Source of the DNA: Actinopolymorpha cephalotaxi
GTDB taxonomy: Bacteria; Actinomycetota; Actinomycetes; Propionibacteriales; Actinopolymorphaceae
NCBI RefSeq assembly: GCF_013408535.1
Contig: NZ_JACBZA010000001.1
Location: 5,974,850 to 6,038,849, forward strand
Length of the DNA stretch: 64,000 nt
Direction: 5' to 3'
This document shows, piece after piece, positions 7,609 through 16,649 of this stretch (position 1 is the stretch's first letter; every line of letters begins with the position of its first letter). Position numbers and translations under genes: made by a program. Below the pieces are notes generated by a model. It saw nothing but the letters and a program-made list of their open reading frames with translations, searched no databases and was not told where the DNA came from.

Positions 7609-8924
7609 GGCGTACCACCGGCGTCGATCGCGGGTACGACGGCCGACAGAGCGGTGCCGGCCCCGGGCTCGGACTCCACCTCGAACCGGCCGGCCAGCCG
7701 CTGCACCCGTTGCCGCATCCCGGTCAGGCCGTAGTGGCCGGGGGCGGGATTGCGTTCCGGCGCCGGTCCGCCGACCTGCGCCGGCACCAGCCCCTTGACG
7801 AGGGCCGGGACGAACCCGATCCCATCGTCGCGGACGTCCAGCGACACGACGTCCTCCATGTAGGACAGGGTGAGCCCGACCCGGGTCGCCCGGGCGTGCC
7901 TGGCGACGTTCGTCAGCGCCTCCTGCGCGGTCCGCAGCAACGCGATCTCGACCTCGGGGTGCAGCGGGCGGGCGGTGCCGGTGGTGGTGACCTCGGCGGC
8001 CACGCGGTGCAGCGTCGACCAGCGGCCGGCGACCTCGGCGAGGGCCTCGGGCAGGCGCGCGGTCTCCAGCGCCTCCGGCCGGATCGCCCGCACCGAGCGC
8101 CGTGCCTCCGACAGGCTCTCCCGGGCCAGCCGGGTGGCGTTGTCCAGGTGCCGGCGCCACGCCTGGACGTCGGCCCTGGCGGAGCCGGTGGGCCCCGCCA
8201 GGGCCGCCGCCTCCAGTTGGGTGATGATGCCGGTCAGCCCCTGGGCGAGGGTGTCGTGGATCTCCCGGGCCATCCGCTGGCGTTCGTCCAGGATCCCGGC
8301 CTCGCGCGCCTGGGTGAGCAACTGGGCGTGCAGCCCGGCGTTCTCCGCGAGCGCGTCCTGCAGCCGCTGGTTGGCCTCGGCGAGCTCGGCGACGGTGCGC
8401 CGGCGTTCCTCGTGCTCGCGTTCGTTGGCCATGGCGAAGAAGGTGACCGTGCCGGCGATGCCGACGTTGACCAGCAGGAGCACGCCGAGCGCCGCGAGGT
8501 AGTACGGCTCCAGTTTGGGCAGGCCGCCGCCGACCTGGGAGGACGCGGCGATCAGCCCGGTCGCGGCGATCCCGGCGTACCTCCAGCGGCCGCGCAGGAA
8601 CGCGCCGGCATGCAGGTAGCCGACCCAGACGAAGATCCCGAACCACGGGCTCTGCACCACCAGCGCGGCGGACAGGACGAGGAAGCCGGCGAAGTAGATC
8701 CGGGCGTACGCCGCACGCTCGACCAGGGTGGGACGCCGGGTGATCCAGGCGTAGACCCAGCCGGCGGTCAGCACCATGAGCCCGGCCGCGACCCGTACCT
8801 TCGGCCAGGACCCACCCGCCTGGATCGTGGTGGGCACCATGGACACGGCCAGCAGGACGTACGGAATGACGGCGTACACCGGGCTTTCCAGGTGTTCCCA
8901 CGACCGCACGCTGAACCGTGCCAT
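7605..8924 (-). CDS. Sensor histidine kinase (HisKA_3/DesK-like)
   Basis: 439 residues: about six transmembrane helices in residues 15-165, a short coiled coil, a HisKA_3 dimerisation/phosphoacceptor helix with His223 in ERQRMAREIHDTLAQGL, and a GHKL ATPase domain (N-box EALTNVARHA, G1 DVRDDGIGF, G2 GHYGLTGMRQR). This is the partner of NarL-type regulators; such MDR-linked kinases often respond to membrane-active compounds. Start at ATG 8924 preceded by AAGGAGG. It follows the ABC permease by 77 bp on the same strand. Confidence 0.92.
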   Translation of the reverse strand: MARFSVRSWEHLESPVYAVIPYVLLAVSMVPTTIQAGGSWPKVRVAAGLMVLTAGWVYAWITRRPTLVERAAYARIYFAGFLVLSAALVVQSPWFGIFVWVGYLHAGAFLRGRWRYAGIAATGLIAASSQVGGGLPKLEPYYLAALGVLLLVNVGIAGTVTFFAMANEREHEERRRTVAELAEANQRLQDALAENAGLHAQLLTQAREAGILDERQRMAREIHDTLAQGLTGIITQLEAAALAGPTGSARADVQAWRRHLDNATRLARESLSEARRSVRAIRPEALETARLPEALAEVAGRWSTLHRVAAEVTTTGTARPLHPEVEIALLRTAQEALTNVARHARATRVGLTLSYMEDVVSLDVRDDGIGFVPALVKGLVPAQVGGPAPERNPAPGHYGLTGMRQRVQRLAGRFEVESEPGAGTALSAVVPAIDAGGTP

Positions 8925-9001
8925 CGGACCGCCTCCTTCCCTGACCACGGCGCTGCTGGTACGCGGTCCACCGCCGAGTTGTTGCGTACGCACCGACCGG
9001 A

Positions 9002-9736
9002 TCACTCCCAGCGGAACATCCGGGCGGCGCCCGCGGCCGCGGCCACGGCGATCGCCGCCATTATCACCAGCTGGAGCACCTGCGGGCCGCCGCCGGTCCA
9101 CGCATCCTGCAGCGCCTGCACCCCCGGAGGCGCGTACCGGCCGAGCGTCACCACCAGGTCGGGCAGCAGGTAGCGAGGCAGGAACACCCCGCCGAGGAAC
9201 ATGCACACGAAGTAGATCGGCATCGCGATCGCGGCCACCGCGCGGGTCGTCGACGCGGTCGCCGCCGCCAGCGTTCCGAGCGCGAACATCGACCCTCCGC
9301 CGACCAGCAGCGCGGCCGCGAAGCCGAGCGGATGGCGCGGCATCGGCACGTCGAAGGCGACGTGCCCGACGACCATCAGCAGGCCGATCGCCACCAGCGC
9401 GACGACGCCGTTCAGCACGAGCTGGGCGGCGAGCAGGTTGCGGGGATGGACCGGGGTGGTCGACAACCGGCGCAGGATGCCCTTCTCGCGGTAGCCGGCC
9501 AGCCGGGTCGGCATCGTGTTCACCCCGAGCAGGGCGAGGACCAGCACGATCAGCGAGGGCATGAAGACGTCCACGAACCGCATGCCGCCGAACAGCTCGT
9601 CCGGCCGGCGAAGGGCCGGGATCAGGCCGAGGACGACGAGGAGCAGGGCGGGGAAGGCGATGGTCAGGACCGCCATCCCGGTCTCGCGGAGGAACAGCTT
9701 CGCCTCCACGACGGTGAGCTTGGCCAGGGCAGACAT
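9002..9736 (-). CDS. ABC-2 type transporter permease
   Basis: 244 residues with six predicted membrane segments. The conserved EKG in GYREKGILRRLSTTPV is the cytoplasmic coupling motif of the drug-exporting ABC-2 permeases. It pairs with the ATPase gene 29 bp upstream to form a DrrAB-like exporter. Start at ATG 9736. The substrate is unknown; linkage to a two-component system suggests an antibiotic or lipid-like substrate. Confidence 0.9.
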   Translation of the reverse strand: MSALAKLTVVEAKLFLRETGMAVLTIAFPALLLVVLGLIPALRRPDELFGGMRFVDVFMPSLIVLVLALLGVNTMPTRLAGYREKGILRRLSTTPVHPRNLLAAQLVLNGVVALVAIGLLMVVGHVAFDVPMPRHPLGFAAALLVGGGSMFALGTLAAATASTTRAVAAIAMPIYFVCMFLGGVFLPRYLLPDLVVTLGRYAPPGVQALQDAWTGGGPQVLQLVIMAAIAVAAAAGAARMFRWE

Positions 9737-9765
9737 GGGGTTTCTCTTTCCGGTGCCGAGGGTGG

Positions 9766-10674
9766 TCAGTTGGCGAGGGTCCGGCCGGTGAGCTCGACGA
9801 ACGCGTCGTCCAGGCTGGCCTGCTCCACCCGGAGGTCGCGGGCGACGACCTGGCGCCGGGCCAGCGTGGAGGTGACGGCTGCCAGGACGTCGCCGGTGCC
9901 GGTGACGACCACCTGGTCGCCCGTCCGGCTGACACCGGTCACCTCCACCAGGTCGGCGAACACGTCGTCGGGCAGCGGCGCCGACGGCCGGAACCTGATC
10001 CGCTGCTCACCGCCCGTGCGGGCGACCAGGCCGGCCGGGGTGTCCAGCGCGACCACCCGGCCCGAGTCGATCAGCGCCAGCCGGTCGCAGAGGCGTTCGG
10101 CCTCGGCCATGAAGTGGGTGACCAGCACGATCGTGACGCCGCTGTCGCGGACCTGCTCGATCAGGCTCCAGGTGTCCCGGCGCGCCTGCGGGTCCAGGCC
10201 GGTGGTCAGCTCGTCGAGGATCGCCACCTCGGGGTTGCCGATCAGGGCCAGCGCGATCGAGACCCGCTGCTTCTGCCCGCCGGACAGCTTCGCGAACGCG
10301 GTGTTCAGCTGGCCGGCCAGCCCCAGCCGGTCGACGAGCTCCCGCCAGTCCGCCGGGGCTCGGTAGAAGGAGGCGTACAGCTCCAGCGCCTCCCGAACCC
10401 GCAGCTGACCGGGCAGTTCGCTCTCCTGGAGCTGGCAGCCCAGGCGTTCACGGAGCGCGGACCGGTCGCGGCGCGGGTCGAGCCCGAGCACCCGCAGATC
10501 GCCGGAGTCGGCGGTCCGCAGTCCGCTCACGCACTCGACGGTGGTGGTCTTGCCCGCTCCGTTGGGGCCGAGGATGCCGAAGATCTCACCGGCCTCCACC
10601 GTCAGCGACACGTCGTCGACGGCGACCTTCTCGCCGTACCGCCTGTGCAGGTGGGACACCTCGATGACCGGCAT
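9766..10674 (-). CDS. ABC transporter ATP-binding protein (DrrA-like)
   Basis: 302 residues. Walker A GPNGAGKTT, Q-loop QLQES, signature LSGGQKQR, Walker B VAILDELTTGLDP (Leu replaces the usual Pro after the catalytic Glu), and H-loop VTHFM. The C-terminal extension of about 80 residues is typical of drug-export ATPases. The partner permease is immediately downstream. Start at ATG 10674 with GGAAGG upstream. It is divergent from the MocR-type regulator; the 189-bp spacer carries an 18-bp perfect palindrome that may control one or both genes. Confidence 0.93.
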   Translation of the reverse strand: MPVIEVSHLHRRYGEKVAVDDVSLTVEAGEIFGILGPNGAGKTTTVECVSGLRTADSGDLRVLGLDPRRDRSALRERLGCQLQESELPGQLRVREALELYASFYRAPADWRELVDRLGLAGQLNTAFAKLSGGQKQRVSIALALIGNPEVAILDELTTGLDPQARRDTWSLIEQVRDSGVTIVLVTHFMAEAERLCDRLALIDSGRVVALDTPAGLVARTGGEQRIRFRPSAPLPDDVFADLVEVTGVSRTGDQVVVTGTGDVLAAVTSTLARRQVVARDLRVEQASLDDAFVELTGRTLAN

Positions 10675-10797
10675 GACGCCCGCCCTTCCGTCGTACGGCC
10701 GGACGCTCGGCCGGGTCTTTCGGTGGCTTGTTTCTGGTGACTTCGAGTCTGGCCGTGGCAGGGGGCCGTGCGGATCGCCCGACCGGCCACACCTGCG

Positions 10798-10815
10798 ATC
10801 AACCGATCGGTTGAT
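10798..10815. promoter_or_regulatory. 18-bp perfect palindrome, candidate operator
   Basis: ATCAACCGATCGGTTGAT is a perfect inverted repeat in the spacer between the leftward ABC operon and the rightward MocR gene, 49 bp before the MocR ATG. Such a site is expected for a dimeric TetR- or MarR-like regulator; the MarR gene two positions downstream is one candidate. Confidence 0.55.
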
Positions 10816-10863
10816 GGGCGTACGGAACGGGCGCGGATTGGTGCGGGCGTACGATCCCTGATC

Positions 10864-12399
10864 ATGGCGATCACCCGAGCCAAACTCGCCTGGGACACCC
10901 TCCTCGACGTCGAGGGCACCGGTCCGCTGCACGAACGCCTGACCCGGGCGCTGCGGCACGCGATCCGGACCGGCCGGCTCGGGCCTGGCAGTGCGCTGCC
11001 ACCCAGCCGGGCCCTCGCGGTCGACCTGGGCTGCTCGCGGTGGGTGGTCACCCAGGCGTACGAACAACTCGTCGCGGAGGGCTACCTCACCGCCCGGACC
11101 GGCTCGGCCACCGTCGTCCGCGCGGACACGCCCGCCGGGCCGAGTGGAACGGCCCGGGCGAGTGGTCGGGTCGGAGCGAGCCGTTCGGCCGGCCCCCGGC
11201 CGTACGACCTCCGGACCACCGCGCCGATCGACCAGTCACCTCGCCGGCCGGGTGGCCAGGCGCCCGCGACCGGACCTGCCGCAGCTCCGGCCACCACGCC
11301 CTACGACCTGGCTCCCGGCCTGCCCGACCTGCGCGAGTTCCCCCGCCGCCGCTGGGCGGAGGCCGTCCGCACCCAGCTGTCCACCGTGTCGTACACCGAT
11401 CTCGGCTATCCGCCGCCGGGCGGCACCCCACACCTGCGGCAGGTGCTCGCCGACTACCTCCGGCGCTGCCGCGGTGCGCACCCACGGGCCGGTGACCTGC
11501 TGGTCACCGCCGGCGTCACCGACGGGGTGACCCAGCTGGGACGGCTCCTCCGCACCGAGGGGCACACCCACATCGGCGTCGAAGATCCGGGGTGGACGCG
11601 GCTGCGGGAGGCGCTGGAGAGGGTCGGTCTGGAACCCGTCGGGATCCCCGTCGACGCCGACGGCCTGCGGGTGGACGCGCTCGCCGCGGACTCCCGGGTG
11701 CGTGCGGTGGTGGTCACGCCGGCGCACCAGTTCCCGGCAGGGGTGGTGCTCGGGCCGCGCCGCCGGGCCGCGCTGCTGGCCTGGGCGCGGCAGGTCGACG
11801 GGATCGTGCTCGAGGACGACTACGACGCGGAGTTCCGCTACGACCGGCGCCCGGTTGGCACCCTGCAGGGAACCGACCCGGACCGGGTCGCGCTGCTCGG
11901 CTCGCTGTCGAAGACGCTGTCACCCGCGATCGGGATCGGCTGGCTCCTCCCGCCGGGCCGCTGGGCGGCCGCGCTCCGCGAGACGCCCGAACACCGCACG
12001 TCCGGCCCGCCGGTGATCGACCAGCTCGCGCTGGCGTCGTTCGTGGAGACCGGTGGGTACGACCGGCACCTTCGCGCCGCCCGGCACCGGTACCGCCACC
12101 GCCGGGACGCCCTGGTGGCCGCACTCGGGGCGAGCCTGCCCGGGTGCGAGCTGTCCGGCGTCGCCGCGGGCCTGCACCTCGTTCTCCACCTCGCACCCGA
12201 GACCCCCGCCGCGACCGTCGTTGCCCGGGCCGCCGCTCACGGCGTCCACGTCGCGGACCTGGACGGCTACCGGCTCCGCCCGGACCCGGCCCGGCCCGCC
12301 CTCGTGCTCGGCTACGGCAACCTGCCCGACAACGCCGTCGGCACCGCCGTCACGCGGCTCACCGACGCGATCCGCTCCGCCGCCGGCAAGGGACAATGA
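10864..12399 (+). CDS. MocR/PdxR-type transcriptional regulator (GntR helix-turn-helix plus aminotransferase fold)
   Basis: 511 residues. N-terminal GntR winged helix at about 20-90 (LHERLTRALRHAIRTGRLGPGSALPPSRALAVDLGCSRWVV), a low-complexity linker of about 70 residues, then a fold-type I aminotransferase domain at about 140-500. The PLP-binding lysine is in LGSLSKTLSPAIGIGW; the Asp and Tyr that contact PLP are in EDDYDAEFRYDRRP. These proteins sense PLP or an amino-acid adduct and often regulate pyridoxal or amine metabolism, but no such genes are adjacent. Start at ATG 10864. The MarR gene follows after 4 bp, so they are co-transcribed. Confidence 0.92.
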   Translation: MAITRAKLAWDTLLDVEGTGPLHERLTRALRHAIRTGRLGPGSALPPSRALAVDLGCSRWVVTQAYEQLVAEGYLTARTGSATVVRADTPAGPSGTARASGRVGASRSAGPRPYDLRTTAPIDQSPRRPGGQAPATGPAAAPATTPYDLAPGLPDLREFPRRRWAEAVRTQLSTVSYTDLGYPPPGGTPHLRQVLADYLRRCRGAHPRAGDLLVTAGVTDGVTQLGRLLRTEGHTHIGVEDPGWTRLREALERVGLEPVGIPVDADGLRVDALAADSRVRAVVVTPAHQFPAGVVLGPRRRAALLAWARQVDGIVLEDDYDAEFRYDRRPVGTLQGTDPDRVALLGSLSKTLSPAIGIGWLLPPGRWAAALRETPEHRTSGPPVIDQLALASFVETGGYDRHLRAARHRYRHRRDALVAALGASLPGCELSGVAAGLHLVLHLAPETPAATVVARAAAHGVHVADLDGYRLRPDPARPALVLGYGNLPDNAVGTAVTRLTDAIRSAAGKGQ

Positions 12400-12403
12400 C
12401 GCC

Positions 12404-12844
12404 GTGACGACGATGCCGCGCAGCTTTCCACGCGACGAGTTCCAGGGCGTCTTCTGGGCCACCAAGCGGGCCCTCGCCGAGGCGGCCGACGAGGCCTACC
12501 GCGCGCACGGGGTTCGCGACGGCCAGCAGTTCCTGCTCCGGGAGCTGTGGAAGGAGGACGGGCTCGCCCCCGGTGAGCTCGCCCGCCGGCTCGGCCTGGC
12601 CACCCCCACGGTGACCCGGGCCGCGATCCGGATGGAGGCCGCCGGGCTGGTCACCCGCGAACCCGACCTGCACGACCGCCGGCTGGTCCGCATCCAGCTC
12701 ACCGATCGCGGCCGCGAGCTGGAGAGCGTCCTGGACGCGGAGACGTGGGCGCTGTCGGACCGGGCGCTGGCCGGGTTCGGCGAGGACGACCGCGCGGCGC
12801 TGATCCGGGCGCTGGAGCGGATCCGGGGCAACCTCGGCTCCTGA
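12404..12844 (+). CDS. MarR-family transcriptional regulator
   Basis: 146 residues with the MarR winged-helix core (LAPGELARRLGLATPTVTRAAIRMEAAGLVTREPDLHDRRLVRIQLTDRGREL), including the wing Asp-Arg-Arg. Start GTG at 12404 (next in-frame ATG 12413) is favoured because AAGGGA lies about ten bases upstream, overlapping the end of the MocR gene. It lies four bases after the MocR stop. Possible ligand of the palindromic operator at 10798-10815; target otherwise unknown. Confidence 0.88.
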   Translation: MTTMPRSFPRDEFQGVFWATKRALAEAADEAYRAHGVRDGQQFLLRELWKEDGLAPGELARRLGLATPTVTRAAIRMEAAGLVTREPDLHDRRLVRIQLTDRGRELESVLDAETWALSDRALAGFGEDDRAALIRALERIRGNLGS

Positions 12845-12869
12845 GGTCGCCCCCGGAAACCACGACGCG

Positions 12870-13805
12870 TCAGGGGCAGCGCACGACCTGTCCGGCGTAC
12901 GCCAGTCCACCACCGAAACCGAACAGCAGCGCCGGCGCACCCGTCGGCACCTCGCCGCGTTCGACCAGCTTGGACAGTGCCAGCGGCACGCTCGCCGCCG
13001 AGGTGTTGCCGGACTCCACCAGGTCGCGGGCGAGGATGGCGTTCGTCGCGCCGAGCTGGCGGACGAGCGGCTCGATGATGCGCAGGTTGGCCTGGTGGGG
13101 TACGACCGCGGCGAGGTCGGCCGGGTCGACCCCGGCCCGCGCGCACACCTCCCGGGCGATCGGCGCCAGCTTCGTGGTCGCCCACCGGAACACCGACACG
13201 CCCTCTTGGCTGAACACCGCCGGCTGGCCCTCGATACGCACCGCGTCGCCGAGCTCGGGCGCCGAACCCCACACGACCGGGCCGATCCCCGGCTCGGTCG
13301 AGGCGGTGACCACGGCGGCACCCGCGCCGTCGCCGACCAGGATGCAGGTCGACCGGTCGGTCCAGTCGGTGACCTCCGACAGCTTCTCCGACCCGATCAC
13401 GAGCGCGGTGCGCGCCGCGCCGGCCCGGATGGCGTGGTCGGCTGTGGCCAGCGCGTAGCAGAACCCCGAGCAGGCGGTGTTGATGTCGTACGCCGCCGGC
13501 GCCGCGATCCCGAGGCGGGCGGCGACCCGGGCTGCCATGCTCGGCGACCGGTCGACGGCGGTGCAGGTGGCGACCACCACCAGGTCGACCTCGCCTGCGG
13601 TGTGCCCGCTGGCCGACAGCGCCTTCTCCGCCGCCGCGGCCGCCATCTCGTCCACCGTCTCGGTCTCGGCGATGTGCCGCGTACGGATGCCGACCCTGCT
13701 CTGGATCCACTCGTCGTTGGTGTCGACGAGCCGGGCGATGTCGGCGTTGGTGAGTACCTTCGGGGGCTGGTAGTGGCCCATGGCCACGATCTGCGAACCG
13801 CTCAT
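12870..13805 (-). CDS. Beta-ketoacyl-ACP synthase III family
   Basis: 311 residues with the full KAS III catalytic triad: Cys112 in NTACSGF, His237 in VPHQAN, Asn267 in SGNTSAAS. These enzymes condense an acyl-CoA starter with malonyl-ACP at the start of fatty-acid or polyketide synthesis. No other fatty-acid synthesis genes are near, so this is probably not the housekeeping fabH of an FAS II cluster but a specialised copy. Its ATG overlaps the stop of the upstream amidase gene by ATGA, so the two are coupled in one operon. Confidence 0.9.
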   Translation of the reverse strand: MSGSQIVAMGHYQPPKVLTNADIARLVDTNDEWIQSRVGIRTRHIAETETVDEMAAAAAEKALSASGHTAGEVDLVVVATCTAVDRSPSMAARVAARLGIAAPAAYDINTACSGFCYALATADHAIRAGAARTALVIGSEKLSEVTDWTDRSTCILVGDGAGAAVVTASTEPGIGPVVWGSAPELGDAVRIEGQPAVFSQEGVSVFRWATTKLAPIAREVCARAGVDPADLAAVVPHQANLRIIEPLVRQLGATNAILARDLVESGNTSAASVPLALSKLVERGEVPTGAPALLFGFGGGLAYAGQVVRCP

Positions 13806-15151
13806 CGGAGTCCTTCGCGTCGTCGGGTAGTTCCCAGGACGGCTGCCAACCGCCGTGCCCAGGCCAGCAGGGTCTCGTCGGCGCCGGGGCGGGCCACGCA
13901 CTGCAGGCCGACCGGCAGGCCGTCGACCAGACCGGCCGGCACGCTCACCGACGGCAGCCTGGCCTGGGTCCACGGCAACGTCATCAGCGGGCTTCCGGTG
14001 GAGTCGAGGCCTTCGGGCGCGGGGCCGGTCGCCGCGGGGGCGATCCACCCGTCGATCCCCTCGGCGTCCATCCGGCGCACCAGGTCGTCGGCGAAGCGCT
14101 GCCGCCGCTCCAACGCGTCCGCGTAGTCGGCTTCGGACACCCGCTGCCCGTCACGGACCGCGGCCGCCGTCAGCGGGTGGTAGCGGTCGGCGTACTCCGC
14201 GAACCAGCGCTCGTGCACGCGCGCGAGCTCGAAGCCGTTGATCGTCCGGTTGCGCCGGTTGACCGCCTCGATGTCCTCCAGCAGCGGGATCCGCCGTACG
14301 ACGTGACCCGCCGCGACCAGCGTCTCCACCTGCGCGCCGAACGCCTGCCGTGCCGCCGGGGTCGCCTGCCGCAGGTAGGCACCGTCGGGTACGCCGAGCA
14401 CGGGCAGTGCTCCCGACTCGGGATCCGCATCGGCCACCAGGTCCGGGCGCCAGTCCGTGCACAGGACGCCGGCCGCCCGGGCGGCGGTGGCGACGTCGGC
14501 GGCGAGAATGCCCACCGTGTCGAAGGTCGGGGCGTTCGGCACCAGGCCGTCGGCCGGGATCCGGCCGTGGCCGGGCTTGAAGCCGACGATCCCGCAGTAC
14601 GCCGCCGGCCGCAGCACCGAGCCGACGGTCTGCGTACCGAGCGCGAACGGCACCAGCCCGGCAGCGACCGCCGCCGCGGACCCGCTGCTCGACCCACCGG
14701 GCGTGTGACCGGGCCGGTGCGGGTTGCGGGTGGGGCCGGGCGCCACCGACGCGAACTCGGCGGTCACCGTCTTGCCCGCCACCACCGCGCCGGCGTCCCG
14801 GAGCCGGGTGACCGCACCGCCCTCGGGGCCGGCGAGCACCTCCGGCGGCAGTCGCGATCCGGCGGCCGTGGGGAGTCCGTCGACGTGGAAGATGTCCTTC
14901 ACCCCGACCGGAACGCCGAACAACGCCGGGCGGCCGGGGACGTGATCACCGCCGGAGCCGGAGCGCGCGGTGCGATCGCGTAGCTCGGCCAGCTCGCGGA
15001 GGTCGCGGCGCAAGCGCTCACCCCGGCCTGGCTCGGCGACGAACGCGTGCAGGCCGGCCGCTGCGTCGATCCGTGCGCACAGGGAGTCGGCGGACCCGGG
15101 ATCGTCCGGGTCGAGGGCATGCCGGTCCAGCCCTGCCCTCGTCTGCGCCAT
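13802..15151 (-). CDS. Amidase signature family protein
   Basis: 449 residues from ATG 15151 (an alternative GTG at 15178 adds nine residues). The amidase signature is clear: catalytic Lys in VGVKDIFHVDG and the glycine/serine stretch GGSSSGSAAAVAAG with the cis-Ser, followed by the nucleophilic Ser in LGTQTVGSVLRPAAYCG. The substrate is unknown; it resembles AtzF/GatA-type amide hydrolases, but the absence of gatB/gatC neighbours argues against an aminoacyl-tRNA amidotransferase. It is translationally coupled to the KAS III gene downstream. Confidence 0.9.
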   Translation of the reverse strand: MAQTRAGLDRHALDPDDPGSADSLCARIDAAAGLHAFVAEPGRGERLRRDLRELAELRDRTARSGSGGDHVPGRPALFGVPVGVKDIFHVDGLPTAAGSRLPPEVLAGPEGGAVTRLRDAGAVVAGKTVTAEFASVAPGPTRNPHRPGHTPGGSSSGSAAAVAAGLVPFALGTQTVGSVLRPAAYCGIVGFKPGHGRIPADGLVPNAPTFDTVGILAADVATAARAAGVLCTDWRPDLVADADPESGALPVLGVPDGAYLRQATPAARQAFGAQVETLVAAGHVVRRIPLLEDIEAVNRRNRTINGFELARVHERWFAEYADRYHPLTAAAVRDGQRVSEADYADALERRQRFADDLVRRMDAEGIDGWIAPAATGPAPEGLDSTGSPLMTLPWTQARLPSVSVPAGLVDGLPVGLQCVARPGADETLLAWARRLAAVLGTTRRREGLR

Positions 15152-15305
15152 CTCCCCACAGTGCCACACGTGTCCCACCGGACCAGGACGTTGTATGCCC
15201 TTCGTCCCGAATCAGGCCCCGGGCCGGTTGCGGCGCCCGGGGTTCGTCCCGTCCACCCGGCGGTGAGGGCCAGGAGCCGAGACCGGCGGGCAACGGCGGG
15301 CAACG

Positions 15306-15339
15306 AAAAACTCTCCCGGCCGACAGGGCCGGGAGAGTT
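15306..15339 (-). terminator. Rho-independent terminator of tRNA-Leu
   Basis: Perfect 13-bp stem (15309-15321 with 15327-15339, five-base loop) directly followed, on the minus strand, by TTTTT. It sits a few bases past the 3' end of tRNA-Leu. This is the clearest intrinsic terminator in the window. Confidence 0.9.
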
Positions 15340-15345
15340 CGAAGC

Positions 15346-15432
15346 TGGTGCGCGAGGGGGGAGTTGAACCCCCACGCCCTTGCGGGCACAGGAACCTGAA
15401 TCCTGCGCGTCTGCCTATTCCGCCACTCGCGC
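15346..15432 (-). tRNA. tRNA-Leu (anticodon CAG)
   Basis: Class II tRNA with acceptor stem GCGCGAG/CTCGCGC, long variable arm (GCCCGCAAGGGC), T-arm GGGGG-TTCAACT-CCCCC, discriminator A and an encoded CCA. The anticodon stem CAGGA/TCCTG encloses TTCAGGT, giving anticodon CAG. A tRNA-Leu beside fhaA is also seen in other Actinobacteria. Confidence 0.96.
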
Positions 15433-15764
15433 GCACACTTGCACTCCGTCTCGCCGCACCGCGGTGATCTGGAGCGCCCAAAGGCTAGCACGGGCCTACT
15501 GGCGACGCCGTCCCCAGCTCGTCACACTGGTCCGGCTGGTGGCACGCGGCCGGCGGGGGGCGCTTGCGTGTAGAACGTCACCTGGACCTGTGGCAGCTCC
15601 CCGGCGGCTCCGAGGCGGTGCCGTGACGGTGCCGTGACGGATGGGCGACGGCTCCTGTCGTACGCCCGAGAACCCACAGGAGGTGGTTGGAGTCAGCCCC
15701 ACTCTGGAACGACAGTTACGATCGACGCGAACATGGCCGGCGCTGGTACGGGAAGGAGGTACCC
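15433..15764 (+). other. Upstream region of the fhaA-pknB operon
   Basis: 332 bp without a gene between tRNA-Leu (leftward) and fhaA (rightward). It must hold the promoters of both. It contains an 11-bp tandem duplication (GGTGCCGTGAC at 15617-15627 and 15628-15638). The in-frame extension of fhaA to 15687 is ignored because the GTG at 15765 has a near-perfect ribosome site. Confidence 0.5.
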
Positions 15765-16649
15765 GTGGGAGTCTTTCGACGTTTTGAGCGCGGCCTGGAA
15801 GGTCTCGTGACCGGGACCTTCGCGCGCGTTTTCCGCTCGGCCGTCCAACCGGTCGAGATCGCCTCCGCGCTGCAGCGGGAGCTGGACAACTCCGCTCAGG
15901 TGCTGTCCCGTGACTCCAGCCTCGTCCCCAACGACTTCGTTGTCGAGCTGTCACCGAGCGACCACGAACGGCTAGCACCGTACGAACAGACCCTCAGCAA
16001 GGAGCTCGCCGAGGTGGTGAGCCGGCACGCCAGCAACCAGAGCTACGCGTTCACCGGCCCGGTCACCGTCGCGTTCGAGCGCCAGGACGGCCTGTCCACC
16101 GGGCGGTTCCGGGTCCGCAGCAGCGCCGTCGCCCAGGTGACGCCCGGGCGCCGTCAGGCCTCGCCGGACCGTCGGCAGGGTCCCGGTGGCCCGCCGCGCG
16201 GACCGGGCCAGGGTCCTGGCCACGGACCGGGTCAGGGACCGGGTCAGGGACCGGGTCAGGGACCGGGTCAGGGCCACGGGCCGGGGTACGGACCGGGGTA
16301 CGGACCGGCCGGTAACGGCGGCCCCGGTCAGCGCCGGGCGCCCGCACCCTCCCCCTTCCTCGAGGTCAACGGCCAGCGCCACCCGCTGGAGCCGCCGGGC
16401 GTCGTGCTGGGCCGGGGCACCGAGGCCGACCTCCGCATCACCGACCCGGGCGTCTCCCGCCGGCACGCCGAGATCCGCGTCGTGCAGGAAGGCCCCCGTT
16501 ACACCGTCACCATCCACGACCTGGGCTCCACCAACGGGATCGTGGTCAACGGGCAGCGCGTCGACTACGCGCCGCTTCGGGAGGGCAGTCAGATCCTGCT
16601 CGGCAACACGCTTCTCGTCCTGCGCCACCCGGACGGAGCGCAGCGGTAG
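15765..16649 (+). CDS. fhaA: FhaA: DUF3662 and FHA domain protein
   Basis: 294 residues. The N-terminal DUF3662 domain (about 1-115) carries the conserved VGVFRRFERGLEGLVTG start. A Gly/Pro/Gln-rich linker with tandem GPGQ repeats follows (about 145-190), then a C-terminal FHA domain (about 200-294; VLGRGTEADLRITDPGVSRRHAEI, LGSTNGIVVNG) that binds phosphothreonine. In mycobacteria FhaA is a PknB substrate that helps recruit the peptidoglycan regulator CwlM/MviN. Start GTG 15765 follows GGAAGGAGGT. The linker is encoded by a 12-bp tandem DNA repeat, so its length may vary. First gene of the operon. Confidence 0.95.
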   Translation: MGVFRRFERGLEGLVTGTFARVFRSAVQPVEIASALQRELDNSAQVLSRDSSLVPNDFVVELSPSDHERLAPYEQTLSKELAEVVSRHASNQSYAFTGPVTVAFERQDGLSTGRFRVRSSAVAQVTPGRRQASPDRRQGPGGPPRGPGQGPGHGPGQGPGQGPGQGPGQGHGPGYGPGYGPAGNGGPGQRRAPAPSPFLEVNGQRHPLEPPGVVLGRGTEADLRITDPGVSRRHAEIRVVQEGPRYTVTIHDLGSTNGIVVNGQRVDYAPLREGSQILLGNTLLVLRHPDGAQR

